Shown here in pieces: positions 44,859-54,775 of a stretch of 64,000 nucleotides of DNA. The position numbers were made by a program, and so were the translations under genes. Positions within the stretch are counted from its first letter, which is position 1. Each line of letters starts with the position of its first letter. Source of the DNA: an uncultured Cellulomonas sp. (lineage in GTDB: Bacteria; Actinomycetota; Actinomycetes; Actinomycetales; Cellulomonadaceae); assembly GCF_947494015.1 (NCBI RefSeq), contig NZ_CANLTL010000002.1:1-64000 (forward strand), written 5' to 3'. Below the pieces are notes generated by a model. It searched no databases and was not told the DNA's origin. It worked only from the letters and a program-made list of their open reading frames with translations.

Positions 44859-47399
44859 TCAGGGAACCACCTGGCGCGCCGACGACCGCGGCAGCACGGC
44901 ACGCGCCGACTGCGTCGGGAGCGTGACCGGCGCGATGCGCGCCGTGCGGTACCCGGCACGCTCAACCGCCGGCACGAGCTCCGCGGGTGGCACCGGACGC
45001 GAGACGAGGTAGCCCTGGGCGAGGTCGCAGCCGAGTCCGTGCAGCTCGTCGAGGATCTCGACGGTCTCGACCCCCTCGGCCACCACCCTCAGCCCGAGGC
45101 TCTGCCCGAGGCCGATGATGCTGCGCACCAGCACACGGCTGGCCTTCGCGTCGTCCTGGCGGGCGAGCCCCAGCAGGAACGACCGGTCGATCTTCAGCTC
45201 GGCCACCGGCAGCTGCTGGAGGTACGCCAGGCTCGAGTACCCGGTGCCGAAGTCGTCGAGGGACAGGGTGATGCCGATCGCCTCGAGCCGCTCGAGCGTC
45301 GGCACGGTGCGCTCGGGGTCGCCCATGACGCTGCTCTCGGTGATCTCGAGGATCAGCCGGTGCGCCGGGACGCCGGCGAGGGCGAGCGCCGCGGCGACCC
45401 GCTCGGGAAGCTGGGGGTCGTTGACGTTCCGGGCCGACAGGTTCACGGCGACCGCGATGTCGTGACCCGCGTCGCGCCACCGGCGGCACTGCCGCAGCGC
45501 CTTGAGCAGCACCGTCTGCGTCAGCTCCTCGATGAGGCCGGTCGACTCCGCGACCGGGATGAACACGGCCGGCGACACCGGGCCCAGGGTCGGGTGCTGC
45601 CAGCGGACGAGCGCCTCCACGCTGGTCACCACGCCGGACCGGATGTCGAGCTTGGGCTGGAAGTGCAGGTCGAACCGGTCGTCGTCCAGGGCGGCACGCA
45701 TGTCCACCAGCAGCGCGAGCCGCTCACGACGGCCCTCGTCCAGGCGGTCGGTGTAGACCACCGCCGGCAGGCGGGCGTCCTTGGCTGCGTACATCGCGGT
45801 GTCGGCGTGGCGAAGCAGGTCCGCGCCGTCCTGGCCGTCGGCCGCGACGGCGGCCCCGACGCACGCACCGGTGGTGACTGCGGCGTCGGACAGCTCGACG
45901 GGCTGCCCGAGCGAGCGGGTGATGCGCTGCGCCAGTGCGAGCGCCTCGTTCTCCGGGTGCAGGGACGGCGGGATGACGACGACGAACTCGTCGCCCCCGA
46001 GCCGCCCGACGGTGCAGCCGGGCGGGACGGCCTCCACCAGCCGGTGCGCGACCACCTGCAGCAGACGGTCCCCCACGTGGTGCCCGAAGGCGTCGTTGAC
46101 CTCCTTGAACCGGTCCAGGTCGAGCAGCAGCACGCTGACCCGGCCGGCCTCCGGGAGGCCGCCCATCAGGTCGGCCAGGCGGTCGGCGAGCAGTGCGCGG
46201 TTGGCCAGGCCGGTCAAGACGTCGTGCGTGGCCTCGTAGCGCAGCTGCTCGAGCAGCCGGACGCTGTGGAGGGCGACCGCGAGATGGCCGCCGAGCGTCC
46301 GCAGCAGCGCGAGGTCGTCGTCGGTGAACCGGGTGCGGTCCCCGAGTCGGTCGAGGACGGCGAGCGTCCCCCGCGTGGCCGCCGCCTCGACCGGGACAGC
46401 CAGCGTCTCGGTACCCGCGGCTGTGGCGGCCTCGGCGACGACCAGGACCCCGTCCTCGGCAACGCACAGGACCGTGTCGGGGCCGTCGTCGCCACCGGGG
46501 ACGGTCAGCTCGGCCCGCTCGGCGTGCAGCAGGTCCCGGACCTTGGGCAGCAGGCGCCGGGCGAGCTCGGTGACGTCGCCCGCGCCCTCGCCCAGGCGGA
46601 TGAAGTCCTGCAGGTCCTGCAGGGACCGGTGTCGGCGGCGCAGCACGAGGTAGGCGCGGTACGACAGCGCGGCCACGACGGCGACGCCGACGAGCAGCAC
46701 CATGCCGAGCGACCCGGAGACGAGCAGCTCCGCGCTGATGAGCCCGATCGCTGTGTTGAGCCCCACGAAGGCGCCGGCGGACACGAGCACCTCGACGACG
46801 TCGTCGCGTCCCACCGGGCCGCCGTTGACGCGGATGACGACCAGCACCAGACCGCTCATGAGCAGGTCCACCATGGCGAGCACGACGAAGCACAGGCCTG
46901 CGGCGGCCAACGACAGCTGCGACCGCTCGCCCACCAGCAGGTGGGTCAACGTGATGACGGCGCCCACATCCACCAGGTAGCTCGCCGTGTTGAAGGCGAA
47001 CTTCACCGGGGGCACGCGCTGGACGACGAACGCGACGACCGCCGCGCCCAGCCGTGCCGCCAGCAGCAGGTGCGGCGGGCAGTACAGGAGCCCCAGCAGC
47101 AACGGCACGCCGGAGAGCGAGAACGAGTACGCCTGACTGCGCACCTCGATGCGCGCCTGGCCGAGCTCGGTGAGGAAGAACATGACGGTCAGCCCCGCGA
47201 CCGCTGCGAGCATCGTGGAGGGGCCGGCCGGCACGGGCAGCAGCGGCGCCGACGGCAGGCGCACAGCGAGCAGCGTCCCCGTCACCAGGAGCGCGACGGT
47301 CAGTGCGCCGGTGAGCGCCATCGGACCCGCGAACCACCGGACCACCCGGCGGCCGAGCGCGTCAGCCGCCGGATGGTCCGTCGTCCCTCGGTGTTCCAC
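44859..47399 (-). CDS. Membrane GGDEF-EAL c-di-GMP enzyme
   Basis: 846 residues from GTG 47399. About eight membrane helices (residues 25-250) form the sensor, followed by a GAF-like domain (about 275-400), GGDEF (about 405-570) and EAL (about 590-840). The cyclase signature RLGGDEFVV is intact, as are the phosphodiesterase motifs VEALVRWQHP, NLSARN, EITESS, DDFGTGYSS, KIDRSF and AEGVET. It could both make and degrade c-di-GMP. Divergent from the secreted subtilase gene, with 366 bp between. Confidence 0.93.
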   Translation of the reverse strand: MEHRGTTDHPAADALGRRVVRWFAGPMALTGALTVALLVTGTLLAVRLPSAPLLPVPAGPSTMLAAVAGLTVMFFLTELGQARIEVRSQAYSFSLSGVPLLLGLLYCPPHLLLAARLGAAVVAFVVQRVPPVKFAFNTASYLVDVGAVITLTHLLVGERSQLSLAAAGLCFVVLAMVDLLMSGLVLVVIRVNGGPVGRDDVVEVLVSAGAFVGLNTAIGLISAELLVSGSLGMVLLVGVAVVAALSYRAYLVLRRRHRSLQDLQDFIRLGEGAGDVTELARRLLPKVRDLLHAERAELTVPGGDDGPDTVLCVAEDGVLVVAEAATAAGTETLAVPVEAAATRGTLAVLDRLGDRTRFTDDDLALLRTLGGHLAVALHSVRLLEQLRYEATHDVLTGLANRALLADRLADLMGGLPEAGRVSVLLLDLDRFKEVNDAFGHHVGDRLLQVVAHRLVEAVPPGCTVGRLGGDEFVVVIPPSLHPENEALALAQRITRSLGQPVELSDAAVTTGACVGAAVAADGQDGADLLRHADTAMYAAKDARLPAVVYTDRLDEGRRERLALLVDMRAALDDDRFDLHFQPKLDIRSGVVTSVEALVRWQHPTLGPVSPAVFIPVAESTGLIEELTQTVLLKALRQCRRWRDAGHDIAVAVNLSARNVNDPQLPERVAAALALAGVPAHRLILEITESSVMGDPERTVPTLERLEAIGITLSLDDFGTGYSSLAYLQQLPVAELKIDRSFLLGLARQDDAKASRVLVRSIIGLGQSLGLRVVAEGVETVEILDELHGLGCDLAQGYLVSRPVPPAELVPAVERAGYRTARIAPVTLPTQSARAVLPRSSARQVVP

Positions 47400-47765
47400 G
47401 TCAGCTCCCCCGCCCCGTCCGTCTCTGTGGCCGCCCTATCGGCAGCCCCGGGTCCCCGGCCAGGAGTCCCGGGACGTCGATCGCTCCCGAGCGCGCCGCA
47501 CTCGCGTGGCTGCTCCCCTCCGGTGCCCCCACGGGGGGTCCGGCCAGCACGGGTCCGAGGGTCGTCCGCGGCCGCGCCTGCGACGGCACCGACCGGTGCG
47601 GCACGTGGACGTGCTGTGCGCCGTACGGGTATCCCAAATCGGTCGGTCCGACGCCGCCGCTGAGCCGACGGAGTGGTGTCGACGCCGGCTCCCGAGGGCT
47701 TTCTGAATCCCGCGTCCATACTGATTCCGCGCGGCGGACCCGCCGCGCTTTCCGAAGGGAATCGG
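47400..47765. other. Intergenic region between GGDEF-EAL and subtilase genes
   Basis: 366 bp with no supported ORF. It holds an inverted repeat GCACG-TGGA-CGTGC (47601-47614) and the AT-richer 3' end with a -10-like CATACT near 47717, and AAGGGA (47755-47760) as SD for the protease. No tRNA or other RNA gene is seen. Confidence 0.5.
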
Positions 47766-49424
47766 ATGATGAAACTGGGCAGAAGCCCGCGGCGCTGGCT
47801 GCTCGTGTCGGTCTCCGGGGCCGTGTGCGCCAGCACCCTGGTGGCCGGTCCCGCGTACGCGGGAGCACCGAAGCCGCCGACGGACACGGATGTCGTCGGT
47901 ACGACGTGGGGCGACGAGAAGGCCGACAAGAAGTCGCTCGACTGGTACGACAAGAATGATGCCAAGAAGGACCCGGGTTCCCTGTACACCATCACGGACG
48001 CCATCGGCGCCCGTGACGTGTGGAAGTCCAAGGACGCCCAGGGGCGACCCGTCACGGGTCAGGGCGTGACCGTCGCCGTCATCGACTCCGGTGTGGCCGG
48101 AGTCGCCGGACTGGACGCACCGGGGAAGATCGTGCGCGGGCCGGACCTGTCGCTGGAGAACAACAGCCAGACCGAGCTGGGGTACGACACCTTCGGGCAC
48201 GGCACCCACATGGCCAGCATCATCGCGGCCAAGGACGCTGCCGCCGTCGACCCCAGGTCGGGCGCGCTCAAGGCGGGGGACGCCTCCGTCCAGCTCGGTG
48301 TCGCTCCGGACGCACAGGTCCTGGCGCTCAAGCTCGCCAGCACGGACGGCAGCACCGACGTCAGCCAGGTCATCGCCGCGCTCGACTGGGTCACCGAGCA
48401 CAAGGACGACGACGGGATGAACGTCCGCGTCGTCAACCTGTCGTTCGGCACCGAGGCGCTGCAGCCCTACGAGGCCGACCCGCTGGCCGCCGCCGCCGAG
48501 AACGCCTGGCGCAAGGGTCTGATCGTCGTCGTGTCCGGCGGCAACGGCGGTCGGGACGCGAACGGCCTGACCAACCCCGCCATCGACCCGTACGTGCTCG
48601 CCGTCGGCGCGAGCGACGCCAACCTCAAGGTGGACGGGTGGACGAAGCACCCGCGGGTCGCCGACTTCTCCTCACGTGGCACGCAGGAGCGACACGTCGA
48701 CCTCCTGGCACCCGGCGCTTCCGTGGTCGGTCTGCGCGGCCCCGGCTCGTGGGTCGACCTCAACCACCCCGAGGGCCGCGTCGCCGGTGACCAGTCCGGT
48801 CGGCTCTTCCGCGGCTCAGGGACCTCGCAGGCGGCGGCCGTGGTCAGCGGTGCGGTCGCCCTCATGGTGCAGGCGTACCCCGAGCTCACACCGGACCAGG
48901 TCAAGGCCGCTCTCATGCAGAGCGCGACCGAGCTCAAGGGCAACGCCGACCCGATCGACGCCGGCGCGGGCCAGATCGACGTCGACGACGCCGTGGAGGT
49001 CGTCAAGAAGGCCGCGGGCTCCAAGACGCCGGCAGCCACCCCGCTGGCTGCCCGGCAGTCCTTCCCCGTCGCCACCGGCACCGGCTCGCTCGAGCTGGCC
49101 CGCGGCGGCGCGAACCTGGTCGACCCGACCACCGGCGCGCTGCTGGTCGGCGAGGTCGACGTGCAGGGTCAGCCGTGGGACGCCACCACCTGGGCTCGGG
49201 AGTCCGCCGCCGGGACCACCTGGTCCGGCGGCACGTGGAACCGCGCGCGCTGGAGCGGTGACGGCTGGACCTCGCAGGGCTGGTCGCGTGCCCGGTGGTC
49301 CGGCGAGACCTGGTCCCGCGCCCGCTGGTCCGACGTCTCGTGGGAGCGCGCGCGGTGGTCGCGTGCCCGGTGGAGCGACGCCTCGTGGGAGCGGGCGCGC
49401 TGGTCGGGCTCGGCCTGGAGCTGA
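47766..49424 (+). CDS. Secreted S8 subtilisin-like protease with RARWS tail
   Basis: 552 residues from ATG 47766 (a second ATG follows at 47769). A Sec signal peptide ends near AYA (residue 32). Catalytic triad Asp107 (VAVIDSGVAG), His145 (FGHGTHMAS) and Ser354 (GSGTSQAAAVV) is intact. No separate I9 prodomain is visible; a Lys/Asp-rich stretch of about 60 residues precedes the catalytic domain. From about residue 470 the protein becomes Trp-rich, and residues 493-552 hold six RARWS motifs. The tail has no recognised fold; wall or surface binding is a guess. Confidence 0.92.
   Translation: MMKLGRSPRRWLLVSVSGAVCASTLVAGPAYAGAPKPPTDTDVVGTTWGDEKADKKSLDWYDKNDAKKDPGSLYTITDAIGARDVWKSKDAQGRPVTGQGVTVAVIDSGVAGVAGLDAPGKIVRGPDLSLENNSQTELGYDTFGHGTHMASIIAAKDAAAVDPRSGALKAGDASVQLGVAPDAQVLALKLASTDGSTDVSQVIAALDWVTEHKDDDGMNVRVVNLSFGTEALQPYEADPLAAAAENAWRKGLIVVVSGGNGGRDANGLTNPAIDPYVLAVGASDANLKVDGWTKHPRVADFSSRGTQERHVDLLAPGASVVGLRGPGSWVDLNHPEGRVAGDQSGRLFRGSGTSQAAAVVSGAVALMVQAYPELTPDQVKAALMQSATELKGNADPIDAGAGQIDVDDAVEVVKKAAGSKTPAATPLAARQSFPVATGTGSLELARGGANLVDPTTGALLVGEVDVQGQPWDATTWARESAAGTTWSGGTWNRARWSGDGWTSQGWSRARWSGETWSRARWSDVSWERARWSRARWSDASWERARWSGSAWS
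49242..49421 (+). repeat. RARWS peptide repeats at the subtilase C-terminus
   Basis: Six RARWS pentapeptides in 60 residues, each followed by a short GDGW, GETW, DVSW, DASW or GSAW block. Trp, Arg and Ser dominate to the last codon, and the repeats run to the stop. Confidence 0.9.
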
Positions 49425-49446
49425 TCGCACCGCCGAGGAGCACCTG

Positions 49447-49487
49447 CGGGCGGGCCGCACCGAGACCAGCTCGGTGCCGCCCGCCCG
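49447..49487. terminator. Terminator between subtilase and hemQ
   Basis: An 18-bp stem with one mismatch, CGGGCGGGCCGCACCGAG with CTCGGTGCCGCCCGCCCG, and a five-base loop ACCAG. It lies between convergent genes and may serve both. Confidence 0.75.
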
Positions 49488-49577
49488 TCGCCGTGCCGGG
49501 CCCCGGCGGGACGGTGAGGTCTCAGCGCCCGGCGGGCAGCCGGGCACGTCCTCCGGCTGCCCCGGGGAGCGCCGCGC

Positions 49578-50357
49578 TCAGTCCTCGACCGGCTGCTTGT
49601 CCGCCCACGCCCGCAGGGTGACCCGCGGACCGGTGTAGAAGGGGATCTCCTCACGCACGTGCCGGCGGGCCTCGGTGGCACGCAGCTCGCGCATGAGGTC
49701 GACGATGCGGTGCAGCTCGTCGGCCTCGAACGCCAGGATCCACTCGTAGTCACCCAGGGCGAACGCGGACAGCGTGTTGGCGCGGACGTCGGGGTAGTCC
49801 CGGGCCGCCTGACCGTGCTCGATCAGCATGGTCCGGCGCTCGTCCTCGGGCAGCACGTACCAGTCGTAGGACCGCACGAACGGGTACACCGACAGGTACT
49901 CGCGCGGCGGCTCACCGGCCAGGAACGCCGGGACGTGACCCCGGTTGAACTCCGCCGGGCGGTGCAGGGCGACGACCGACCACACCGGCATGAGGTAGCG
50001 ACCCATCGGGCTGCGGCGCAGTCGCTGGTAGGCGCCCTGCACGGCCTCGACCGTCTCGCCGTGCCACCACACCATGAGGTCGGCGTCCGCCCGCAGCCCC
50101 GCGACGTCGTACCAGCCACGCACCACGAGGTCACCGCCGGCCTCGGCGATCGCCGTCTCCGCCTGCACGACGACGGCGAGCCGCTCGGCGTCGTCGGCGG
50201 GCAGCGGGACCTCGAGGGAGAAGACCGACCACATCGCGTAGCGGATCCGGCTGTTCACGTCGTCGGCGACATCGGGGGCGTGGCCGCCCACGGGCGCGGC
50301 GGACGAGGCGGCCCCGGACGGGTCGCCGGCGCCGGGACGCTCGTCGCGGGCGCTCAT
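49578..50357 (-). CDS. hemQ: Coproheme decarboxylase HemQ (ChdC)
   Basis: 259 residues from ATG 50357. Chlorite-dismutase-fold enzyme that decarboxylates coprohaem to protohaem using H2O2, the last step of the coproporphyrin-dependent route. The proximal haem histidine is expected in [17 protein letters not shown], and the [11 protein letters not shown] and [15 protein letters not shown] segments are characteristic. The N-terminal 40 residues are a low-complexity extension. Its start overlaps the hemH stop (ATGA). Confidence 0.94.
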   Translation of the reverse strand: MSARDERPGAGDPSGAASSAAPVGGHAPDVADDVNSRIRYAMWSVFSLEVPLPADDAERLAVVVQAETAIAEAGGDLVVRGWYDVAGLRADADLMVWWHGETVEAVQGAYQRLRRSPMGRYLMPVWSVVALHRPAEFNRGHVPAFLAGEPPREYLSVYPFVRSYDWYVLPEDERRTMLIEHGQAARDYPDVRANTLSAFALGDYEWILAFEADELHRIVDLMRELRATEARRHVREEIPFYTGPRVTLRAWADKQPVED

Positions 50358-51535
50358 CGGGTCACCGCCGTGACCGGGTCGGAGCCGCACGCGGCGGGCA
50401 CGCCGGAGTCCTCACCGGCGCGCAGCCGGCAGCAGCCGGGCCGGCACGGGCTGGGCCAGGCCCCGAGCGAGCCCACGGTGACGGCCTCGACCTCCTCACC
50501 GCGCTCGGCGGCGGCACGCTCGAGGACCATGTCCACCAGCGCCTCGACGAACGGCGCCCGGGTCGAGACGGTGCCCGCGCGGACGGCGGTCATGCCGAGC
50601 TCGCCGGCGGTCTCCATGGCCTCGGTGTCGAGGTCGTAGGCGACCTCCATGTGGTCGGAGATGAACCCGATCGGCGACATCACCGCACTGCGGGTACCGG
50701 CCTCGGACAGCTCCGTCAGGACGTCGTTGACGTCCGGCTCGAGCCACGGCTGGCTCGGCGGGCCGGACCGCGAGCAGAACGCGAGCGACCACCGGACCGG
50801 AGCGCCCAGCCGCTCGCCGACCTCGGCGGCGATCAGTCCGCCCACGTCCAGGTGCTGGGTGCGGTAGCTCGGCCGCTGCGCGCCCGAGGCCTCCTCCATG
50901 GTGTCCGGGATGGAGTGGGTCACGAACACCAGCGGGGCCGACCCCGCCACCCCCGGGAGGTCCTGGCCCGTCTTCTCGGCGAGCTGGGTGTAGGCCTCGA
51001 CGACGGCGTCGGCGTTGGCCCGCACGAAGCCCGGGTGGTTGAAGTAGTGGCGCAGCTTGTCCACCACGAGGCCCGCGCTGCCGTCGTCGCCGGTGGGCGT
51101 GGTCGCCCCGAGCTCGACCAGCGCCGCGGCGAGGTTCTCGCGGTACTGGCGGCAGCCGGAGTACGACCCGTACGCGCTCGTCACGACGGCCAGCACCCGC
51201 GTCGCGCCGGCGTCCCGCAGCTCGGCGAGCGCCTGGGTGGTGTACGGCTCCCAGTTGCGGTTGCCCCACGCGACCGGCAGGTCGACACCGCGCCGCTCGA
51301 GCTCGGCGCGCAGCGCGGCCATCAGCGCGAGGTTCTGCTCGTTGATCGGGCTGCGACCGCCGAAGTGGTAGTAGTGCTCCCCGACGGCGACCAGGCGCTC
51401 CTCGGGGATGTTCTTGCCCCGGGTCACGTTCCGCAGGAAGGGCAGCACGTCGTCGGGCTCGTTCGGCCCGCCGAACGAGAACAGCAGCAGGGCGTCGTAG
51501 GGGCTGGGCGTGCGCGGCGCAGTCGGTGAGGACAC
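50354..51535 (-). CDS. hemH: Coproporphyrin ferrochelatase HemH (CpfC)
   Basis: 393 residues from GTG 51535. Inserts Fe2+ into coproporphyrin III, the substrate for HemQ. N-terminal [21 protein letters not shown], porphyrin-loop [11 protein letters not shown], catalytic histidine in [11 protein letters not shown] and glutamate region near [20 protein letters not shown]. The C-terminus has four cysteines (SPCRPGCC and AACGSD), matching the [2Fe-2S]-type ferrochelatases of actinobacteria. First gene of the hemH-hemQ pair. Confidence 0.94.
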   Translation of the reverse strand: MSSPTAPRTPSPYDALLLFSFGGPNEPDDVLPFLRNVTRGKNIPEERLVAVGEHYYHFGGRSPINEQNLALMAALRAELERRGVDLPVAWGNRNWEPYTTQALAELRDAGATRVLAVVTSAYGSYSGCRQYRENLAAALVELGATTPTGDDGSAGLVVDKLRHYFNHPGFVRANADAVVEAYTQLAEKTGQDLPGVAGSAPLVFVTHSIPDTMEEASGAQRPSYRTQHLDVGGLIAAEVGERLGAPVRWSLAFCSRSGPPSQPWLEPDVNDVLTELSEAGTRSAVMSPIGFISDHMEVAYDLDTEAMETAGELGMTAVRAGTVSTRAPFVEALVDMVLERAAAERGEEVEAVTVGSLGAWPSPCRPGCCRLRAGEDSGVPAACGSDPVTAVTR

Positions 51536-51590
51536 GCCACGATTCTCGCACCGCCCGCCGACGTCGCCCGCGCTGGGAGGCGTCCGCCGC

Positions 51591-51644
51591 CCGTGATCTT
51601 GTCGACACGTCGGGTCGCGACGTGCCGCGCGGGGCAGATCACGG
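51591..51644. promoter_or_regulatory. Nested dyads upstream of hemH
   Basis: Outer arms CCGTGATCT (51591-51599) and AGATCACGG (51636-51644) enclose a second dyad CACGTCG-N5-CGACGTG (51606-51624). They lie 56-109 bp upstream of hemH, between it and the divergent kinase gene. Could be operators or a 5' leader structure. Confidence 0.4.
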
Positions 51645-51806
51645 ACCGGTGACGGCCGCAGCCGGACGGGTGGTCCTCGGCGAGCCGGGGTGCATCCGGC
51701 GTCTGCTCCTCCTAGCGTCGGGCAGGGGCACACGCGGCCGCTCGCCGGCGGCCGGATCGACCGAGCGCGGCGGCCCACGGCCGGCGCAGGGCGGGGAGGA
51801 GCGGCC

Positions 51807-52727
51807 ATGGTGCACGACGCCGTGCTGGTCGGTGCCACCCTCGGCCACCGGTTCCGGCTCGAGAGCCACCTCGGCAGCGGCGGCATGGGCGACGTCTTCC
51901 GCGGCACGGACGACCGCCTGCGACGCCCGGTGGCGCTGAAGATCTTCTCGCTGGCCGGCGCGGGAGCCCAGGACATTCGCCGCTACGCCGACGAGGCGCG
52001 CGTGCTGGCCGGGCTGTCTCACCCCAGCCTGGTCGCCCTGTACGACGTCGGGGCGGACACCGGCCCCAGCTCGGAGCCGCTGGCCTTCCTCGTCATGGAG
52101 CTCGTCGACGGCCCCACGCTCCAGCAGCGCATCGAGGACGAGCCGCTGACCCCCCTGGAGGTGGCTGACGTCGGCCGGCAGCTCGCCGACGCCCTGGGGC
52201 ATGCCCACGCGGCGGGGGTGGTGCACCGCGACATCAAGCCGGCGAACGTGCTCATCACCGACGAGGCCACGCTCAGCGGCGACCCCGATGCCCCGGTGCT
52301 CACCGTCAAGCTCGCCGACTTCGGCATCGCCCAGTCCGAGCGGGGCTCGGCCCACCCCGATGCCCGCCCGACCGAGGCGACCCTGGGCACCGCGAGCTAC
52401 CTCAGCCCGGAGCAGGCGCTCGGCAAGCCGCTCGGGCCGGCGTCGGACGTGTACTCCCTCGGCCTGGTGCTGCTGGAGGCGATCACCGGCGAGCGCGCCT
52501 ACTCCGGAGCGCCGCTGACCAGCTCCCTCGCGCGCCTGATCGAGCCGGTGGAGGTGCCGCGCAGCCTCGGCCGCGGCTGGTGGGCGCTGCTGACGGCGAT
52601 GCTCGCACCCCACCCGGACGACCGCCCGACGCCGTCGGCCGTGGCCGAGCGGCTGCGGACCCTGCGCCGCCCGGCGCTCGACGAGGCCGAGGCGGCCGCC
52701 GGCACCGATGCGACACCGACCACCTGA
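51807..52727 (+). CDS. Soluble Ser/Thr protein kinase
   Basis: 306 residues from ATG 51807, with GGGGAGGA as SD. A Hanks-type kinase: glycine loop GSGGMGDVFRG, catalytic lysine in VALKIF, HRDIKPANVL catalytic loop, DFGIA metal motif and APE-like region TLGTASYLSPEQ. The protein ends soon after the kinase domain, with no transmembrane helix, PASTA or other sensor domain, unlike PknA/PknB. Signal and targets unknown. Confidence 0.92.
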   Translation: MVHDAVLVGATLGHRFRLESHLGSGGMGDVFRGTDDRLRRPVALKIFSLAGAGAQDIRRYADEARVLAGLSHPSLVALYDVGADTGPSSEPLAFLVMELVDGPTLQQRIEDEPLTPLEVADVGRQLADALGHAHAAGVVHRDIKPANVLITDEATLSGDPDAPVLTVKLADFGIAQSERGSAHPDARPTEATLGTASYLSPEQALGKPLGPASDVYSLGLVLLEAITGERAYSGAPLTSSLARLIEPVEVPRSLGRGWWALLTAMLAPHPDDRPTPSAVAERLRTLRRPALDEAEAAAGTDATPTT

Positions 52728-52764
52728 CCACCTGACCACCGACGAGCACACCGGGAGCCGGAAC

Positions 52765-53793
52765 GTGGAGCTGGGGATCACGACCTTCGCCGAGACCTAC
52801 CCGGACCCGGTGACCGGCGCCCCGACGGCGCACGGCGAGCGGCTGCGGCAGGTGGTCGAGGAGATCGAGTGCGCGGAGAGCGTCGGGCTCGACGTGTACG
52901 GCGTCGGCGAGCACCACCGGGCCGACTTCGCGGCGTCGGCCCCGGCGGTCGTGCTGGCCGCAGGGGCCGCCCGAACCAGCCGCATCCGGCTCACCAGCGC
53001 CGTCACCGTGCTGAGCTCGGACGACCCGGTACGCGTGTTCCAGGACTTCGCGACGCTCGACGGGCTGTCCGGCGGCCGCGCCGAGGTGATGGCGGGCCGC
53101 GGCTCGTTCGTCGAGTCGTTCCCGCTCTTCGGGTACTCCCTCGACGACTACGACGAGCTGTTCACCGAGAAGCTCGAGCTGCTGCTCGCGATCCGCGACT
53201 CCGAGCGGGTGACCTGGAGCGGGCGGCACCGTGCCGCCCTGCACGACCAGGGCGTGTACCCGCGCCCGGAGCGCGAGCCGCTGCCGGTATGGGTCGGCGT
53301 CGGCGGCAACCCGGAGTCGGTCGTCCGGGCCGGGACGCTCGGGCTGCCCATGGCGCTGGCCATCATCGGCGGGCGCCCGGAGCAGTTCGCGCCGCTGGCC
53401 GAGCTGCACCGGCGCGCCGTCGCCCAGGCGGGGCACAGCCCCGTGCCGATCGCCGTGCACGCGCACGGCTACGTGGCAGCCACCACGGACCGGGCCGGCG
53501 AGGAGTACTTCCCGTCCTACGCCCACGCGATGTCCGTGATCGGCCGCGAGCGCGGCTGGGGCGCGATGACCCGGCCCGCGTTCGACGCCATGCGCTCGCG
53601 GACGGGGTCGCTCGTGCTGGGCGACCCGGCCGCCGTCGCGGCCAAGATCCTGCAGCTGCGCGAGTGGCTCGGGATCGAGCGGTTCATGCTGCACCTCAGC
53701 GTCGGGACGCTGCCCCACGAGCGGGTGCTCGAGGCCATCCGGCTGCTCGGCACCGAGGTCGCGCCCCTGGTCCGCGACGGCTCGACGAGCTAG
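52765..53793 (+). CDS. LLM flavin-dependent oxidoreductase (second)
   Basis: 342 residues from GTG 52765 (GGGAG upstream). Luciferase-like barrel: LGITTFAETYPDP at the N-terminus, YGVGEHHRADFAASAPAVVLA, TLDGLSGGRAEVMAGRGSFVESFPLFG and GVGGNPESVVRAG. It belongs to a different LLM subgroup from the enzyme at 36370. It follows the kinase by 37 bp. Substrate unknown. Confidence 0.9.
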   Translation: MELGITTFAETYPDPVTGAPTAHGERLRQVVEEIECAESVGLDVYGVGEHHRADFAASAPAVVLAAGAARTSRIRLTSAVTVLSSDDPVRVFQDFATLDGLSGGRAEVMAGRGSFVESFPLFGYSLDDYDELFTEKLELLLAIRDSERVTWSGRHRAALHDQGVYPRPEREPLPVWVGVGGNPESVVRAGTLGLPMALAIIGGRPEQFAPLAELHRRAVAQAGHSPVPIAVHAHGYVAATTDRAGEEYFPSYAHAMSVIGRERGWGAMTRPAFDAMRSRTGSLVLGDPAAVAAKILQLREWLGIERFMLHLSVGTLPHERVLEAIRLLGTEVAPLVRDGSTS

Positions 53794-53822
53794 CCCGGAG
53801 CGGCGCCCGTCGCCGTGCTCGT

Positions 53823-53867
53823 TTGTCGCAGGTTTGTCGTGCTACGGTTGCGACAAACCTGCGACAA
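53823..53867. promoter_or_regulatory. Perfect 17+17 bp operator dyad of the GntR operon
   Basis: TTGTCGCAGGTTTGTCG (53823-53839) and its exact complement CGACAAACCTGCGACAA (53851-53867) flank 11 bp containing a -10-like TACGGT (53843-53848). Each arm itself holds two TTGTCG units, so there are four half-sites. It ends five bases before the SD of the membrane-protein gene, and fits an autoregulated operator for the GntR protein encoded downstream. Confidence 0.75.
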
Positions 53868-53881
53868 GTACGGAGGACGAC

Positions 53882-54775
53882 GTGCTCGACACCGCCTTCT
53901 TCATCGCCTTCTTCGCCGCGGTCGCCGCCGGCGCTCTGTACCGTACGGGCCCTCGCCGGACCCGGACGGCGCACGCGTTCGCCCGCCGGGTCGACCTCGG
54001 GCTCCCGCCGGACCTCGAGCCCGTGGTCGCCCGCCGGCTCGCCGGCCGCCAGCGGGCCGGTGCCCGGGGTGCGCTCGCCGGACTCGCCCTCCTGACGGTC
54101 GGTCTCGCCGCGGCCCGGCCGGACCGCCTGGCGATCGGTGGGCTCGTCGCGCTGTGCGTGGCGGCCGGCGGTCATGCCCTCGGGCAGGGGGCCGCGGCCT
54201 GGCGCGAGACCACCCGGGTGCCCGGCGACGGCGCCCGGATCGCGCGCGCGTCGACCCCCGCCCACAGCGACTACGTCGCCCGCCACGAGCGGTGGGGCGG
54301 CTGGGTGCTCGCCGGCGTGTCGCTCGCGGTCGCCGTGGCGATCGGCGCGGCGCCCCGCGCCGGTCTGGACGTGGGCCCCCTGCCGTGGGTGCTGGTCGTC
54401 GCGGCCGCCGTCGTGCCCGCGGCCGTCATGGCGGCCTACGAGCTGGCCGCCGCGCGACTGCTGGACCGCCCCCAGGTCGCCATGACGCCCCTCGAGCTCG
54501 CCTGGGACGACGCCCTGCGCTCGAACACCCTGCGGGACATGCTCGGGGCCGTGCTCGCCCTCGGGATCGGGCTGCCACTCGCACTGCTGGCCGTGGTCGG
54601 CGACGGCCTCGAGGGCGGCTGGCCGGCCAACCCCGCGGTGGGCCTGGTCGCCGGCGCCGTCCTCGTCCTGGTCTGCGGCGGCCTCCTGACCACCCTGGTC
54701 AGCCTCGCGCTCGAACCGCAGCGGCACTTCCGCACCCGGCTGTGGCCGCAGCCCACGGAGCGGACGCACGCATGA
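53882..54775 (+). CDS. Membrane protein of GntR (YtrA-type) operon
   Basis: 297 residues from GTG 53882, with GGAGG as SD. Six hydrophobic helices: one at the N-terminus, two near residues 60-105, two near 145-190, and a pair at about 220-280. There is no ABC ATPase. It does not match a family I can name. Its stop overlaps the start of the GntR gene (ATGA), so both are made together behind the dyad operator. Confidence 0.7.
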   Translation: MLDTAFFIAFFAAVAAGALYRTGPRRTRTAHAFARRVDLGLPPDLEPVVARRLAGRQRAGARGALAGLALLTVGLAAARPDRLAIGGLVALCVAAGGHALGQGAAAWRETTRVPGDGARIARASTPAHSDYVARHERWGGWVLAGVSLAVAVAIGAAPRAGLDVGPLPWVLVVAAAVVPAAVMAAYELAAARLLDRPQVAMTPLELAWDDALRSNTLRDMLGAVLALGIGLPLALLAVVGDGLEGGWPANPAVGLVAGAVLVLVCGGLLTTLVSLALEPQRHFRTRLWPQPTERTHA

